In this document: positions 37,001 to 41,010 of the stretch, piece after piece
Layout: the number at the start of each line of letters is the position of its first letter
Position numbering within the stretch: the first letter of the stretch is position 1
Origin: Panopea generosa
Taxonomy: Eukaryota > Mollusca > Bivalvia > Adapedonta > Hiatellidae
Direction of reading: 5' to 3'
Length of the DNA stretch: 64,000 bases
Assembly: GCA_029582155.1 (NCBI GenBank)
Contig: CM055901.1
Coordinates: 21,183,597-21,247,596 of the forward strand
Notes under the pieces: generated by a model
What the model saw: the letters and a program-made list of their open reading frames with translations, nothing else
Told to the model about the DNA's origin: nothing
Databases searched by the model: none
Position numbers and translations under genes: made by a program

Positions 37001-39634
37001 CAGGATTAAGAATAACGCCAATGGAAACACTATCTCGGAAACCAGGCGCAGCTACAAACAAGAATAACAAGGTAATTATATGCTTTTGTTATGGAAATTA
37101 TAATTACAAATGGATCAAATGAATAATTAATCAATGATCTGTTATCTAACATCACAAAAAATCTTTTATAGCAAACACATTATCTTTATCCATTCAAAGA
37201 ACCAAAATTAATATCTTTACAATTTTTTTCTTTGTTTTAACAGGTTTTACGCCATTTCCAACACATTTCAGGTTATATAATTATAACATTTTTAATGGTA
37301 GAGAAAGACCTCAGAATGAATCTGAGTAGAATCACTGTCCTTCGGGACTCAAAACTACAACCTTAGTGCTGAGAGGCAAGTGACCTTGTGACTATGCCTT
37401 AGACCACAGAGGACACTAATAAATATAGATCACATGGTCATGTAGTAGAGCATCAGATTCAGGATTTGAAGGTTGCGGGTGCAATTCTCCATCATGGTCA
37501 TGTGTTGTTGTGTCCATGAGTAAGACATTTATCTACATTTGCCTGGCCATTCTTAAAATGTTCACTTCATTATTTTTTTGTCATTCTGACACTGACATTA
37601 AAGGGAATATATCAGGATTTTTCAAAAAAAATTAATTTTTCCAATAAATCACGCCAATATAATACTCACTGACCCCGTATTGCCAAAAGCATATATGTTT
37701 ATAAATATGCCAAAACAATATATTGAAAATGGATTTCCTAACTTGGGCTACATGCCTAGGTAAGACATACCGTATATTCCCTAATTAACGCCCCTGGGGG
37801 CGTTACATTTTACAAGGTGGGGGCGTTTATAAAAGATAAAAAAAGCAAATTTAACAACAGTTAAAAATACTATAAAACCAATAAAGCCATGGAAAAAAAC
37901 TTAAATCCGGTTTAAATCCCCGAAAAAGTGGTTCAAAATTATTTAATAGTGAATGAAATAATCGACATAGGATGAAAAAAAGTTGAAAATCTGTATGAAA
38001 TTACTGGAATATCCGAAGTTATGGTCAGTGTACTCTTCACTTTAAATCACTTGGACGCTTGCTCTTATCAACGTGGAACAATGAGCTTTCAGCGTACACA
38101 GACTAACCGCATTTTCCGTCGTTTTGTAATGTTTTAATCGGCAGACGGTATTTGGTATATCTTGTGGTCACCCAAGATATAAACAATGGGTTAAAGAGTT
38201 CAAAGGTAATAAACATTCCGCTAATTGTTGTCTGCGTAACAAAATAATCGATTAGGGAAAGATGGGCGAATACACACTCAACTCGCATATACGTTTTATT
38301 TTTTAATTTTCCAGAAAAATAGGTGGGGGGGCGTTTATTAGAGTGGGGGCGTTTATAAGGGAATATACGGTAAATAGATTTCCAACTTTAAATTGCAACA
38401 TTTTTTGTGATGTATTAAATGAAGCACGTGATTTCATTTTTAATTCAATGCAGGATACACATTGTAAAAATTTTCTAAGAAAGAGTTTGAATGATGATAC
38501 AAAGGTTGTCAAGCAGTATTTAAGTGGTGTCTATTTTTAGAATGGGGATTTCATTTCAATTTACCACTCCAGCTGAAACATTGATTTTGTCACATTTTGG
38601 TGAATTTGCTATACAAACCAATCCAATTTTATTTAAAAGGGAAAAATAAGACACCACAACATCATTGCTATTAATATCTCAAATTTAGAAAATAGCCAAA
38701 TTTGACCTCTATGTTTCATTCATTATAAACTGCATCTCCTTTTTTACAGATTTATTTTTCAAGTCAACAAATAAAAAAAATCTGGCCTTAGTACTGGTTC
38801 TTCCCAGGTAATTATTGTGTGTTATTTGTTTATGAGGTAAAAACTTGTTTCACAATCAACATAAATCAAATAGGTTTAAATAAATAATGCTTGAAAAAAA
38901 AACAATGTACCTATTTTACCACTTATACATTTAAAGTTATTTTTTTAACATTGAATGTGGAAAAAATAATTCAACTTTTAAAAAGCATGCTCACCAGTAC
39001 TTCCTGGGTAGAACCAGTACTATACATATATGCAAATAAGGGGCCTTATTAAAAAAACAAAAAACAGGCATGGCCATGGTGGTGGATCGTATCCACAACC
39101 TGGAGATCCTCAGTCTGGTGTTCTTCTACCACACCAGGCCCTTCAAGTAAACATGTAATACAACTGATTATAAAACATTTAAACCTTAAATCTTTTGTAT
39201 TGATAACACATATTCCGATATTCAAGGAAATATAACCTCTGTAACATTTATTACCAGCCTCAGTAAGCTCATATCATTCATGTTGCTACAATAGCCACCA
39301 TCTTTTGTAGCTATTTGCACATTGGTCATTTTTTACTTCCATCCATATATTATTTCAAAAGTCGTTTTGCACATAGTTTGGTAAATAGACATTATTTCAT
39401 TTTATACTAAACAAAAAAATTAATGCTATATAAGTCTCGATAAAAATTTGGTAATTTAGCAACTTTAAAGTTAAAAGATCTTGACACAAAAATAGCCATC
39501 AAAATGAAATTATATTTAATACTAGAATGGACTACAATAATTTTGAAAATAAATTTAAAATATGTTACCTTTTGTCTTTTTCGTAATGTAAAGTTCTTCC
39601 ATAGAAGCAGCAGCAGCTGATTGAAGAACCCCAT
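910..39634 (-). CDS. ABCA1-like: ABCA1-like ABC transporter, 5' half, 23 coding exons (partial: 3' half is outside the window)
   Basis: Full-size ABCA-family transporter; family members move or flop lipids (phospholipid, sterol, retinoid) across plasma or vesicle membranes using ATP. Joined exons encode ~1,275 residues: N-terminal [15 protein letters not shown] followed by the first membrane helix (residues ~30-43), ECD1 (~45-700), membrane helices (~706-925) and NBD1 with Walker [10 protein letters not shown] (~1011-1019), Q-loop CPQHN (Q ~1058), signature LSGGM (~1110), Walker [13 protein letters not shown] (D ~1134), H-loop STHH (H ~1166). The segment [11 protein letters not shown] and the NBD end [12 protein letters not shown] resemble ABCA1; YARRAIW and [14 protein letters not shown] resemble ABCA2, so I assign the ABCA1/2/4/7 clade rather than a strict orthologue. 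Exon phases match those I recall for human ABCA1. ECD1 carries a Thr/Ser-rich insertion. A 1-nt insertion in exon 9 breaks the frame in this sequence, so the locus is either a null allele or contains an assembly error. Promoter and any non-coding first exon were not found. Confidence 0.93.
1056..1178 (-). mobile_element. MITE M1 fragment (TACAGTCAAACCTG ends)
   Basis: Contains AAGTGGTCACCTCTATTAAG and ends GACAGGTTTGACTGTATA, shared with the full copies at 5247, 33588, 36648 and 63272. Confidence 0.7.
1198..1362 (-). repeat. SINE (family C)
   Basis: Reverse of the family with 'ACTGGTTCTACCCAGGAAGC ... AGCGGTTCATATAAGCTC', also at 55320, 63080 and 36240. Confidence 0.75.
1700..1925 (-). repeat. 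SINE (family A) next to exon 22 donor
   Basis: Family A copy ending 25 bp from the donor of ABCA exon 22. Confidence 0.65.
1950..2209 (-). CDS. ABCA1-like: ABCA exon 22 (NBD1 H-loop and start of linker)
   Basis: 260 nt, acceptor TGTTATTACAG|GACGCA, donor GTACTG|GTGAGG. Encodes [40 protein letters not shown] and GYYLTLVRG, then a charged linker [14 protein letters not shown]. The donor is inferred; the frame stays open 45 nt further, so the 3' border is the least certain part. Confidence 0.9.
2283..2448 (-). repeat. SINE (family A)
   Basis: Contains CTCAGACCACTCAGCCACGGAGGACC, i.e. the reversed tRNA Ser/Leu-like A-box head. 2449-2760 shows nothing recognisable. Confidence 0.7.
2763..3035 (-). 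repeat. SINE (family B)
   Basis: Diverged near-full copy of the 40018-40300 family, ending 55 bp from exon 21. Confidence 0.7.
3091..3228 (-). CDS. ABCA1-like: ABCA exon 21 (NBD1 signature and Walker B)
   Basis: 138 nt, identical to the human exon length I recall. Acceptor TATATTTCAG|GTGGCA, donor AAAG|GTTTGT (weak). Encodes [20 protein letters not shown] then [24 protein letters not shown] is Walker B plus catalytic Glu. Confidence 0.97.
3243..3420 (-). repeat. SINE family E tail fragment
   Basis: 'GAATGTATGGTGTTTTGAGT ... GATATAATACCCCACCCAGT' matches the non-tRNA part of 27957-28270. Confidence 0.6.
3556..4085 (+). mobile_element. MITE M2 copy (TTAAAGGGAATATATCAGG ends)
   Basis: Starts AAAGGGAATATATCAGGATT and contains TGGGCTACGCGCCTAG. 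Related copies at 30253, 37600, 46638 (inverted), 48170 and 49680. Confidence 0.75.
4196..4335 (-). CDS. ABCA1-like: ABCA exon 20 (NBD1 helical subdomain)
   Basis: 140 nt, acceptor GATATTTCAG|CCTCAC, donor CTGTCTG|GTAGGT. Encodes [20 protein letters not shown] and [12 protein letters not shown], then STNLSG, the first half of the LSGGM signature, split by the intron as in human. Confidence 0.96.
4500..4665 (-). repeat. Dispersed repeat, inverted relative to 16785-16945
   Basis: TTGTTTGTCCAAGTAAA and CAACTTGTTTGATTGACAG are reverse complements of sequence at 16810-16950. Confidence 0.55.
4715..4925 (+). repeat. SINE (family A)
   Basis: tRNA-like head GTGGCCAAGTGATCTAAGG then the family A body. 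Open frames over it are not genes. Confidence 0.7.
5008..5206 (-). repeat. SINE (family B)
   Basis: Contains the reversed tRNA head 'CTCATGACCCCTGGATTGAA'. Confidence 0.7.
5247..5442 (+). mobile_element. MITE M1 copy
   Basis: Begins TAGTCAAACCTGTCTTTAAG and ends ACACAGGTTTGACTGTATA: terminal inverted repeats of ~14 bp. 5443-6052 shows nothing recognisable. Confidence 0.8.
6053..6184 (-). CDS. ABCA1-like: ABCA exon 19 (NBD1, Q-loop)
   Basis: 132 nt, identical to the human exon length I recall. Acceptor ATAATTGTAG|GTCTAT, donor GACCT|GTAAGT. Encodes [20 protein letters not shown] then [17 protein letters not shown]; the Gln of CPQHN is the Q-loop residue. Confidence 0.96.
6248..6410 (+). repeat. 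SINE (family C, diverged)
   Basis: GAGGTCGTGGGTTCGAATCC (tRNA B-box) then 'AACACTGGTTCTGGTTCCAT'. Confidence 0.65.
6525..6870. repeat. Two-copy tandem repeat, ~165 bp unit
   Basis: 'CAAACTTTTGACCTTCAAAG ... TTCATTCAATAGTTTAACAG' recurs as 'CAAACCTTTGACCTTACAAT ... TTCATTCAATAGTCAAACAG'. Confidence 0.7.
6942..7119 (-). CDS. ABCA1-like: ABCA exon 18 (NBD1, Walker A)
   Basis: 178 nt, acceptor CATTTCTCAG|ACCCAG, donor ACCAT|GTAAGTG. Encodes [40 protein letters not shown] and [17 protein letters not shown] is the Walker A nucleotide-binding loop of NBD1. Confidence 0.96.
7490..8075. repeat. 24-bp minisatellite in intron 17
   Basis: ~24 units of ATTTCATTATCCACAATATC plus TGTG. Because the unit is 8 codons, several frames stay open on both strands (e.g. 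repeated DIVDNEIT); these are artefacts. Confidence 0.92.
8157..8273 (-). CDS. ABCA1-like: ABCA exon 17 (linker to NBD1)
   Basis: 117 nt, phase 1/1. Acceptor GTTGACCAG|GTCAGT, donor GACAAG|GTAAAC. Encodes (G)[17 protein letters not shown] then [20 protein letters not shown]; matches QYGIPRPWYFPCTKSYWFG. Confidence 0.94.
8425..8685. repeat. ~31-bp minisatellite, 8 units
   Basis: Unit AATGTATCCATCCCTTTAAT plus CAACCCATATT. Confidence 0.85.
8851..9059 (+). repeat. SINE (family A), best tRNA head
   Basis: TGGCCGAGTGGTCCAAGGC at 8863 is a tRNA Ser/Leu-type A box and GGTTCAAGTTC at 8921 a B box; the body follows. No proper cloverleaf, so not a tRNA gene. Confidence 0.75.
9057..9365 (-). repeat. 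SINE (family E)
   Basis: Reversed tRNA-like head at the right (GGGATTGAACCCACAACCTT); the tail matches 27957-28270 closely. Confidence 0.8.
9535..9752 (+). mobile_element. MITE M1 copy (diverged)
   Basis: Contains AAGCAAAAGTGGCCTTTTTA and AAGACAAGTGGCTACTCAAT. Confidence 0.7.
9839..10043 (-). CDS. ABCA1-like: ABCA exon 16 (first membrane domain)
   Basis: 205 nt, identical to the human exon length I recall. Acceptor ATATTTTCAG|AGCCTG, donor TTTCCTG|GTATGC. Encodes [33 protein letters not shown] and [17 protein letters not shown]; matches [20 protein letters not shown] and [15 protein letters not shown]. Confidence 0.95.
10200..12270. repeat. Tandem array, ~650-bp unit, ~3.2 copies
   Basis: Landmarks repeat at ~650-bp spacing: 'GTATAGTCTCCTATG' at ~10328, 10960, 11605 and 12236, 'ACATGTGTCCCCTAAT' types and 'GGCCATCTTGAA'. 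Starts with ACAAGAGGCCCAAGAGGGCC, typical of mollusc dispersed repeats. No open frame. At 12300-12790 are three shorter repeats of CACAAAAAGTCCCTTGAGAC. Confidence 0.88.
12904..13125 (-). CDS. ABCA1-like: ABCA exon 15 (first membrane domain)
   Basis: 222 nt, identical to the human exon length I recall. Acceptor CTCCTTTCAG|GTTGGC, donor GCAGTG|GTAAGT. Encodes [20 protein letters not shown] and [12 protein letters not shown], matching FLISTLFSRANLAA and IIYFTLYLPYV. Confidence 0.95.
13370..13580. repeat. Dispersed 'CATAACTCCTGTA' repeat
   Basis: Same family as 21570-21725 (GGGACCATAACTCCTGTAAC / GGGTCATAACTCCTGTAGAA). Confidence 0.55.
14100..14750. repeat. Diverged copies of the 'GTGACCTTGAYCTTTGA' tandem element
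   Basis: Related to 33850-36060. Followed at 14755-14838 by a reversed SINE-B head fragment. Confidence 0.6.
15027..15249 (-). CDS. ABCA1-like: ABCA exon 14 (first membrane domain)
   Basis: 223 nt, identical to the human exon length I recall. Acceptor AATTACAG|ATTCATG; donor CTCAAG|GTTTGA, a weak donor. Encodes [40 protein letters not shown] and [10 protein letters not shown], i.e. membrane helix 2, the conserved EKE-RLKE coupling segment and helix 3. Confidence 0.95.
15395..16120. mobile_element. Dispersed element with inverted internal copies
   Basis: TTTCTTTCATACCAAAAACACTGAATAATT at 15578 recurs inverted near 16040-16100 and directly at 46470-46510. Carries several CGTCA / TGACGT motifs. 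No coding potential. Confidence 0.5.
16313..16776 (-). repeat. Two tandem SINE family A copies
   Basis: Copies at 16313-16523 and 16570-16776 share 'CAACAAATGATAGTTTTATC' through 'GATCACTTTGCCA'. The 16785-16945 block after them is the repeat also found inverted at 4500. Confidence 0.75.
17200..17660. repeat. Direct duplication, ~95 bp, 340 bp apart
   Basis: 'GGTTTGCATTGTAGCTAG...CACGCTCCC...TTATTCAC' at 17220-17320 and again at 17558-17650. 17660-18480 shows nothing recognisable. Confidence 0.7.
18502..18687 (-). CDS. ABCA1-like: ABCA exon 13 (ECD1 to first membrane domain)
   Basis: 186 nt, acceptor TATTCACAG|ATACTA, donor GATAA|GTGAGT, phases 2/2. Encodes [20 protein letters not shown] then [15 protein letters not shown]...[18 protein letters not shown], matching WGGFAYLQDVVEQAII and MPYPCYVDD of ABCA1. 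This is the open copy of the duplicated pair. Confidence 0.94.
18748..18933 (-). pseudogene. Decayed duplicate of ABCA exon 13
   Basis: 186 nt, exactly the length of exon 13, with acceptor TTGTTCCAG|GTACTGG, donor GATAA|GTAAGT and the same phases. Encodes [20 protein letters not shown] then [12 protein letters not shown], a stop (TAG), [26 protein letters not shown], a stop (TAA), DK. The conserved Cys of PYPCY is Arg here. Both splice sites persist although the frame is closed. Confidence 0.92.
18985..19145 (-). mobile_element. MITE M1 copy, partial
   Basis: 'GCGTAAGTGGTCACCTCTGT ... GGCTGGAGTAGACAGGTACA'. Confidence 0.6.
19310..19503 (-). repeat. SINE (family A)
   Basis: Family A body and reversed head. 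19504-19930 holds only a weak tRNA-like SINE D fragment (19700-19790). Confidence 0.65.
19932..20146 (-). CDS. ABCA1-like: ABCA exon 12 (end of ECD1)
   Basis: 215 nt, acceptor GTACATTTCAG|TGCTTC, donor GACAG|GTATGG, phase 0/2. Encodes CFNFDKF...[13 protein letters not shown]...[17 protein letters not shown]; the motif YKIRMDID is near-identical in ABCA1. Confidence 0.93.
20160..20537 (-). repeat. Diverged tandem copies of the exon 11 donor region
   Basis: The sequence over the exon 11 end and its donor (TCTAATTATAGCAAGGTAAG) recurs in the intron as ~30-60 bp units starting near 20205, 20270, 20345, 20400, 20465 and 20510 (minus strand). The copy at 20269-20292 still has an intact AG|GTAAG. 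Confidence 0.7.
20538..20732 (-). CDS. ABCA1-like: ABCA exon 11 (ECD1)
   Basis: 195 nt, phase 0/0. Acceptor AATTTCAG|GCAATT, donor AGCAAG|GTAAGA. Encodes [19 protein letters not shown]...[12 protein letters not shown]...[20 protein letters not shown]. Matches the DIVAFLAKH...[20 protein letters not shown] region of ABCA1 in layout. Confidence 0.88.
21302..21418 (-). CDS. ABCA1-like: ABCA exon 10 (ECD1)
   Basis: 117 nt, the same length as I recall in human; acceptor TCTTTTGCAG|GCTCAA, donor CTCAGG|GTAGGA. Encodes [20 protein letters not shown]...[14 protein letters not shown], matching [20 protein letters not shown] of ABCA1. Confidence 0.92.
21440..21875. repeat. 36-bp triplicate, dispersed repeat and SINE A fragment
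   Basis: TGTGTCTGTTCACACAAATG plus CTCCCTCTCTTGA three times (21443-21540); a 'CATAACTCC' repeat (21570-21725); a reversed SINE A piece (21735-21875). 20733-21300 shows nothing recognisable. Confidence 0.7.
21910..22053 (-). CDS. ABCA1-like: ABCA exon 9 (ECD1) carrying a 1-nt frameshift
   Basis: 144 nt, acceptor TTTCTTGTAG|CTGCGG, donor GAAAAT|GTAAGG. The first frame gives [20 protein letters not shown] then WRQL; the next frame gives [20 protein letters not shown] then IEN. Both parts match consecutive ABCA1 sequence ([20 protein letters not shown]), so the frame slips by one at the AAA run at 21977-21979. 143 nt would restore the phases of the neighbours. Confidence 0.88.
22290..22480. repeat. 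~25-bp minisatellite in intron 8
   Basis: Unit AGGCTTCATATGAGAATCAT plus ATATC, about 7 copies, with diverged copies on each side (22120-22620). Confidence 0.8.
22620..22826 (+). repeat. SINE (family B)
   Basis: GGATGTGAGTTCGATCCCTG then the family B body. Confidence 0.7.
22919..23291 (-). CDS. ABCA1-like: ABCA exon 8 (ECD1 with mucin-like Thr/Ser insertion)
   Basis: 373 nt, acceptor CCGTTCACAG|TTAAGA, donor GACAA|GTAAGT, phases 0/1. Starts with [20 protein letters not shown] and has LLVCGREG, matching the VCGHPEG motif of ABCA1. It then holds an acidic stretch ([10 protein letters not shown]) and a Thr/Ser/Pro run ([20 protein letters not shown]...) at residues ~380-410 that ABCA1 lacks; it looks like an O-glycosylated mucin-type linker. 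Confidence 0.88.
23375..23515 (-). repeat. SINE (family D)
   Basis: 'TTCCTGGGTAGAACCAGTAC ... GGCAGAGGATCGAACCAATG'; sister copies at 24655-24795 and 38990-39145. 23516-24420 has nothing else recognisable. Confidence 0.7.
24426..24494 (-). CDS. ABCA1-like: ABCA exon 7 (ECD1, short exon)
   Basis: 69 nt, phase 0/0, acceptor TCTATTTAACAG|ATTAGT, donor AATGAT|GTAAGT. Encodes [20 protein letters not shown] then YND. Weak similarity on its own; supported by clean splice sites, phase and its position between exons 6 and 8. Confidence 0.72.
24655..24795 (-). repeat. SINE (family D)
   Basis: Reversed tRNA B-box GAGGATCGAACACATGACCC. A 32-bp triplicate (CATTATTACATGTATGTATC) precedes it at 24510-24595. 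Confidence 0.65.
25083..25283 (-). repeat. SINE (family E, internally deleted)
   Basis: 'TTGTTGTATGGTGTTAAATG' joined to 'GGGCCGACCAGGCCTAGAAC' and the reversed tRNA head. Confidence 0.7.
25335..27655. repeat. 24-bp minisatellite (~97 units) with 599-bp higher-order repeat, intron 6
   Basis: Unit CAGCACAAGTGTAACATATC plus AATA. A 599-bp block (about 25861-26460) is repeated almost exactly at 26460-27060; the unique marker TCAACAGTGCAACAAGCAAA occurs at 26221 and 26820. Unit is 8 codons, giving frames of up to 403 aa (CCIDMLHL repeats) that are not genes. Ends ~10 bp from the donor of exon 6. Confidence 0.95.
27665..27922 (-). CDS. ABCA1-like: ABCA exon 6 (ECD1, longer than usual)
   Basis: 258 nt, phase 0/0. 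Acceptor CAGCTTTTCCAG|GATGGA, donor GAAGAA|GTAAGT. Contains [19 protein letters not shown], matching the SELCGLPREKL region of ABCA1. About 27 residues longer than the human exon, with sequons NET and NDT. The 24-bp minisatellite abuts its 3' border (ends ~27655). Confidence 0.9.
27957..28270 (-). repeat. SINE (family E), full
   Basis: Reads on the minus strand from a tRNA-like head (GCGTGGTCTAGTGGTAGAGC; GGTTCAATCCC box) to the ATGGTGTTTAG tail. 35 bp from the exon 6 acceptor. 28271-28988 shows nothing else recognisable. Confidence 0.85.
28989..29107 (-). CDS. ABCA1-like: ABCA exon 5 (ECD1)
   Basis: 119 nt, acceptor TTATTTCTAG|GCAACATT, donor ACAAAG|GTATGC. Encodes (G)[18 protein letters not shown] then [21 protein letters not shown], aligning with the ECD1 segment NLSLPKSTVDKML of ABCA1; three N-glycosylation sequons (NIT, NLT, NVT). 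Confidence 0.9.
29190..29582 (-). repeat. 37-bp duplicate and SINE (family B)
   Basis: GAAGAACAGATAATGTACAT twice (29200-29275); diverged SINE B at 29370-29582. Confidence 0.65.
29625..29905 (-). repeat. SINE (family E)
   Basis: Diverged copy of 27957-28270, head at the right. Confidence 0.75.
30118..30251 (-). CDS. ABCA1-like: ABCA exon 4 (ECD1)
   Basis: 134 nt, phases 2/1 matching human exon 5. Acceptor is ATATTCCCTTTAAG|GTTGAC, donor GTTG|GTAAGTG. Encodes [20 protein letters not shown] and on to [13 protein letters not shown], with one NNT sequon. The acceptor tract coincides with the end of a TTAA-type MITE starting at 30253. Confidence 0.85.
30253..30780 (+). mobile_element. MITE M2 copy forming the exon 4 acceptor
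   Basis: TTAAAGGGAATATATCATGA starts two bases outside ABCA exon 4; internal match to 3556-4085 (ATTGCCAAAA..., GGCTACGCGCCTAGGTTAGA). Confidence 0.8.
30855..31025 (-). repeat. SINE (family B, diverged)
   Basis: Reversed head GATTTGAACTCACAACCCCT. 31026-31900 has no other recognisable element. Confidence 0.65.
31903..32044 (-). CDS. ABCA1-like: ABCA exon 3 (ECD1; terminal copy of an 87-bp exon array)
   Basis: Acceptor TAATATTTCAG|GTCATTTT, donor GCATT|GTAAGT; 142 nt, the length I recall for human exon 4. Encodes (C)[17 protein letters not shown], a segment strongly conserved in ABCA1, then [19 protein letters not shown]. Only this copy continues into the full exon and its donor; eleven further acceptor+partial-exon copies lie upstream (32045-33010), so acceptor choice could vary. 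Confidence 0.92.
32045..33010 (-). repeat. Tandem array of 87-bp partial copies of ABCA exon 3 with its splice acceptor
   Basis: First exonic bases after a TTTCAG-like acceptor recur (counting exon 3 itself) at 32044, 32107, 32194, 32281, 32368, 32455, 32542, 32629, 32721, 32808, 32895 and 32979: spacings 63, then 87 x6, 92, 87, 87, 84. Each unit encodes [17 protein letters not shown] + [12 protein letters not shown] (29 codons), where TNISG is the translated polypyrimidine tract and AG. Units from 32629 down to exon 3 form one open frame. The unit starting at 32721 has a +1 insertion and stops. None of these copies has its own donor, so they can be used only as alternative 3' splice sites. 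Confidence 0.93.
33180..33425 (-). repeat. SINE (family B)
   Basis: Full-length diverged copy with reversed head CAAACTCACGACCCCTGGAT. Confidence 0.7.
33588..33778 (+). mobile_element. MITE M1 copy
   Basis: Ends GCAGGTTTGACTGTA; internal 'GACAGGTTGTTACTTACTGG'. Confidence 0.75.
33850..36075. repeat. Tandem element, ~170-bp unit, ~9 copies
   Basis: Unit marked by TGTGACCTTGACCTTTGAGG and TCCATCTATGCATGACAAAG. Units at 34880-35780 are most alike; earlier ones diverge. Ends with GACGGACAGACGGATGGACG and the TGCCACCCAAA tail, then G-rich 36080-36140. Open frames here are repeat artefacts. Confidence 0.9.
36172..36582 (-). repeat. SINE A split by SINE C
   Basis: SINE C (36240-36428) lies inside a SINE A whose parts are 36172-36235 and 36430-36582. 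Confidence 0.6.
36648..36830 (+). mobile_element. MITE M1 copy
   Basis: ACAGTCAAACCTGTCTTAAG ... ATACAGGTTTTATTGTA. Confidence 0.8.
36952..37051 (-). CDS. ABCA1-like: ABCA exon 2 (first transmembrane helix)
   Basis: Acceptor TTCTTGTTTGTAG|CTGCGC, donor GAGT|GTAAGT. Encodes [20 protein letters not shown] then [13 protein letters not shown], i.e. membrane helix 1 and the entry into ECD1. 100 nt, ends in phase 1 so that the T combines with GT of exon 3 to make a conserved Cys. No open-frame call covers it on this strand; it was found by translating around the splice signals. Confidence 0.93.
37243..37418 (-). repeat. SINE (family A)
   Basis: 'CATTTCAGGTTATATAATTA ... GACCACAGAGGACAC'. A tRNA-like SINE D fragment follows at 37440-37560. 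Confidence 0.65.
37600..38640 (+). mobile_element. MITE M2 interrupted by a Tc1/mariner-like MITE
   Basis: M2 left part 37600-37767 and right part 38373-38640 are contiguous in other copies (...CCTAGGTTAGA|AATAGATTTCC). Confidence 0.75.
37768..38372. mobile_element. ~605-bp TIR element with TA ends (Tc1/mariner-like MITE)
   Basis: Left TACCGTATATTCCCTAATTA, right GGGAATATACGGTA: ~25-bp inverted repeats including ACGCCC/GGGCGT; flanking TA fits a TA duplication. No transposase. Confidence 0.75.
38990..39145 (-). repeat. SINE (family D)
   Basis: ACTTCCTGGGTAGAACCAGT ... GGTGGATCGTATCCACAACC. 39146-39568 shows nothing recognisable. Confidence 0.65.
39569..39634 (-). CDS. ABCA1-like: ABCA exon 1 (start codon, residues 1-22)
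   Basis: 66 nt from ATG to the donor AAAAG|GTAACAT. Encodes MGFFNQ...[12 protein letters not shown], the conserved ABCA amino terminus just before the first membrane helix. An upstream in-frame GTG exists, but the ATG gives the family length of 22 residues for this exon. Phase 0. Confidence 0.93.
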
Positions 39635-40017
39635 GTCGTCGTGCACGGATCACACACAATGAATTATATTTCTCTGGCACTGCCGATGGAAGAAAAATAA
39701 AAGATCATGAGGTCATTTACTTTACCGGTAAACCACATATCAATATCCTCTGCAGACCCAGTGTCATTTAGCCAATTAGAAAATTTAACTGGAAATCTGG
39801 TGGTGCATTTTTCTTTGTCTTTGTATTGATTATAAATCGTGATTATTAAACAATATGGTATATCCATACCAATTAAAGATCACAACCCATGTCATATGAC
39901 GTACGGTGTCACCTATATAAAACATTAGATCAAAACCCAATTATGAACAATATTAGAATGACAGCTAAATATATACCATGTAAATGACATCAAGAGACTT
40001 GTAAATTAGTTAAAGCT

Positions 40018-40300
40018 GGGCCCAATTAGCTCAGTTGGTTACGCATCAGGGGATGTAAGTTCGAATCCCCGTCCGGCAACAATCTACATGATGACTGATA
40101 TACAACATTGTGTTTCATTGTCATTCATCTCTCCCTGCTGATTCAAGTGGGAAAGTTATCAAATACTTGCAGAGATTAGGTGTGCTCGAGTACTGGTTAA
40201 CCTTTCAGGATCCCAAGAAACAGTGGTAAGGTTAACTGATCGTCTGTTAACCCCCTGATAGCAAAAAAATTACACTAAATATTCAATCAATCAATCATAT
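40018..40300 (+). repeat. SINE (family B), best copy
   Basis: Head GCCCAATTAGCTCAGTTGGT (tRNA A box TAGCTCAGTTGG) and GTTCGAATCCC (B box), then ~200-bp body ending in ATTCAATCAATCAATC. Internal Pol III promoter is recognisable; the cloverleaf is incomplete. Confidence 0.85.
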
Positions 40301-40629
40301 CTTAAAGACAGAGTATTCTCATCAAGGAATATATCAATAAGAGAACTTGGCCCTGAGGTCACTCAACCAAGTATAAAAGATGGGACAAATACATTTAAAG
40401 TTGAAAATCTGGAACATGAATTAAGTCGCATTAACTTTAAAGTTGTATTACATTGTAAATACAGTTTATTATCTTCTGTTCCTGTTTCCTATTACTATGG
40501 CTCAATTACATGATTTCTATAGCAACTGCAAAAGGTGCAGTTTATTAGATAAAATTTCTATTAAAGGCTCTCAGCCTAATAAAAGTCAGTGTCCACTCCC
40601 ATGTTTAGTCTTGACCATTTGTAATGCTT

Positions 40630-41010
40630 GCTTTTCTAAAAGACAAATGTCTTGACAAGTTTGGGCGAGAATAAATGTTAAATATTTTTAATGATATTCG
40701 GATAACGTTTGTGATTGGTTGATTCAAACAACCGGATTACCTCAGAGATTTCCATAGTATTTCAAAAGAGTATTATTTAGATGTTTGTTTCTATAATCAT
40801 TATTTTTATATTATTAGATATTTTCTATGACAAAGGCCATGTACAAGATAACTGCCATGACTTCCATCCAAAAAAATATTTTTAAATTTTATTATAACAT
40901 AACCATTGCAGAGGTGTGTTTGTTTCAGCCAATTAGATCTTATTTCCAGATTCAAACATTTCTTCTGCACAGCTTGTCAAAACATTTGTCTTTTAGAAAA
41001 GCAAGTGTCA
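40630..41010. repeat. Inverted repeat, 33-bp arms
   Basis: CTTGCTTTTCTAAAAGACAA at ~40628 has its reverse complement at ~40976-41008 (TTGTCTTTTAGAAAAGCAAG); likely an uncharacterised MITE. 39635-40017 and 41011-41740 show nothing else. Confidence 0.7.

Noticed and set aside
40018-40085. tRNA gene
   Set aside because: A and B boxes are present but the stems do not pair and the body continues as a SINE.
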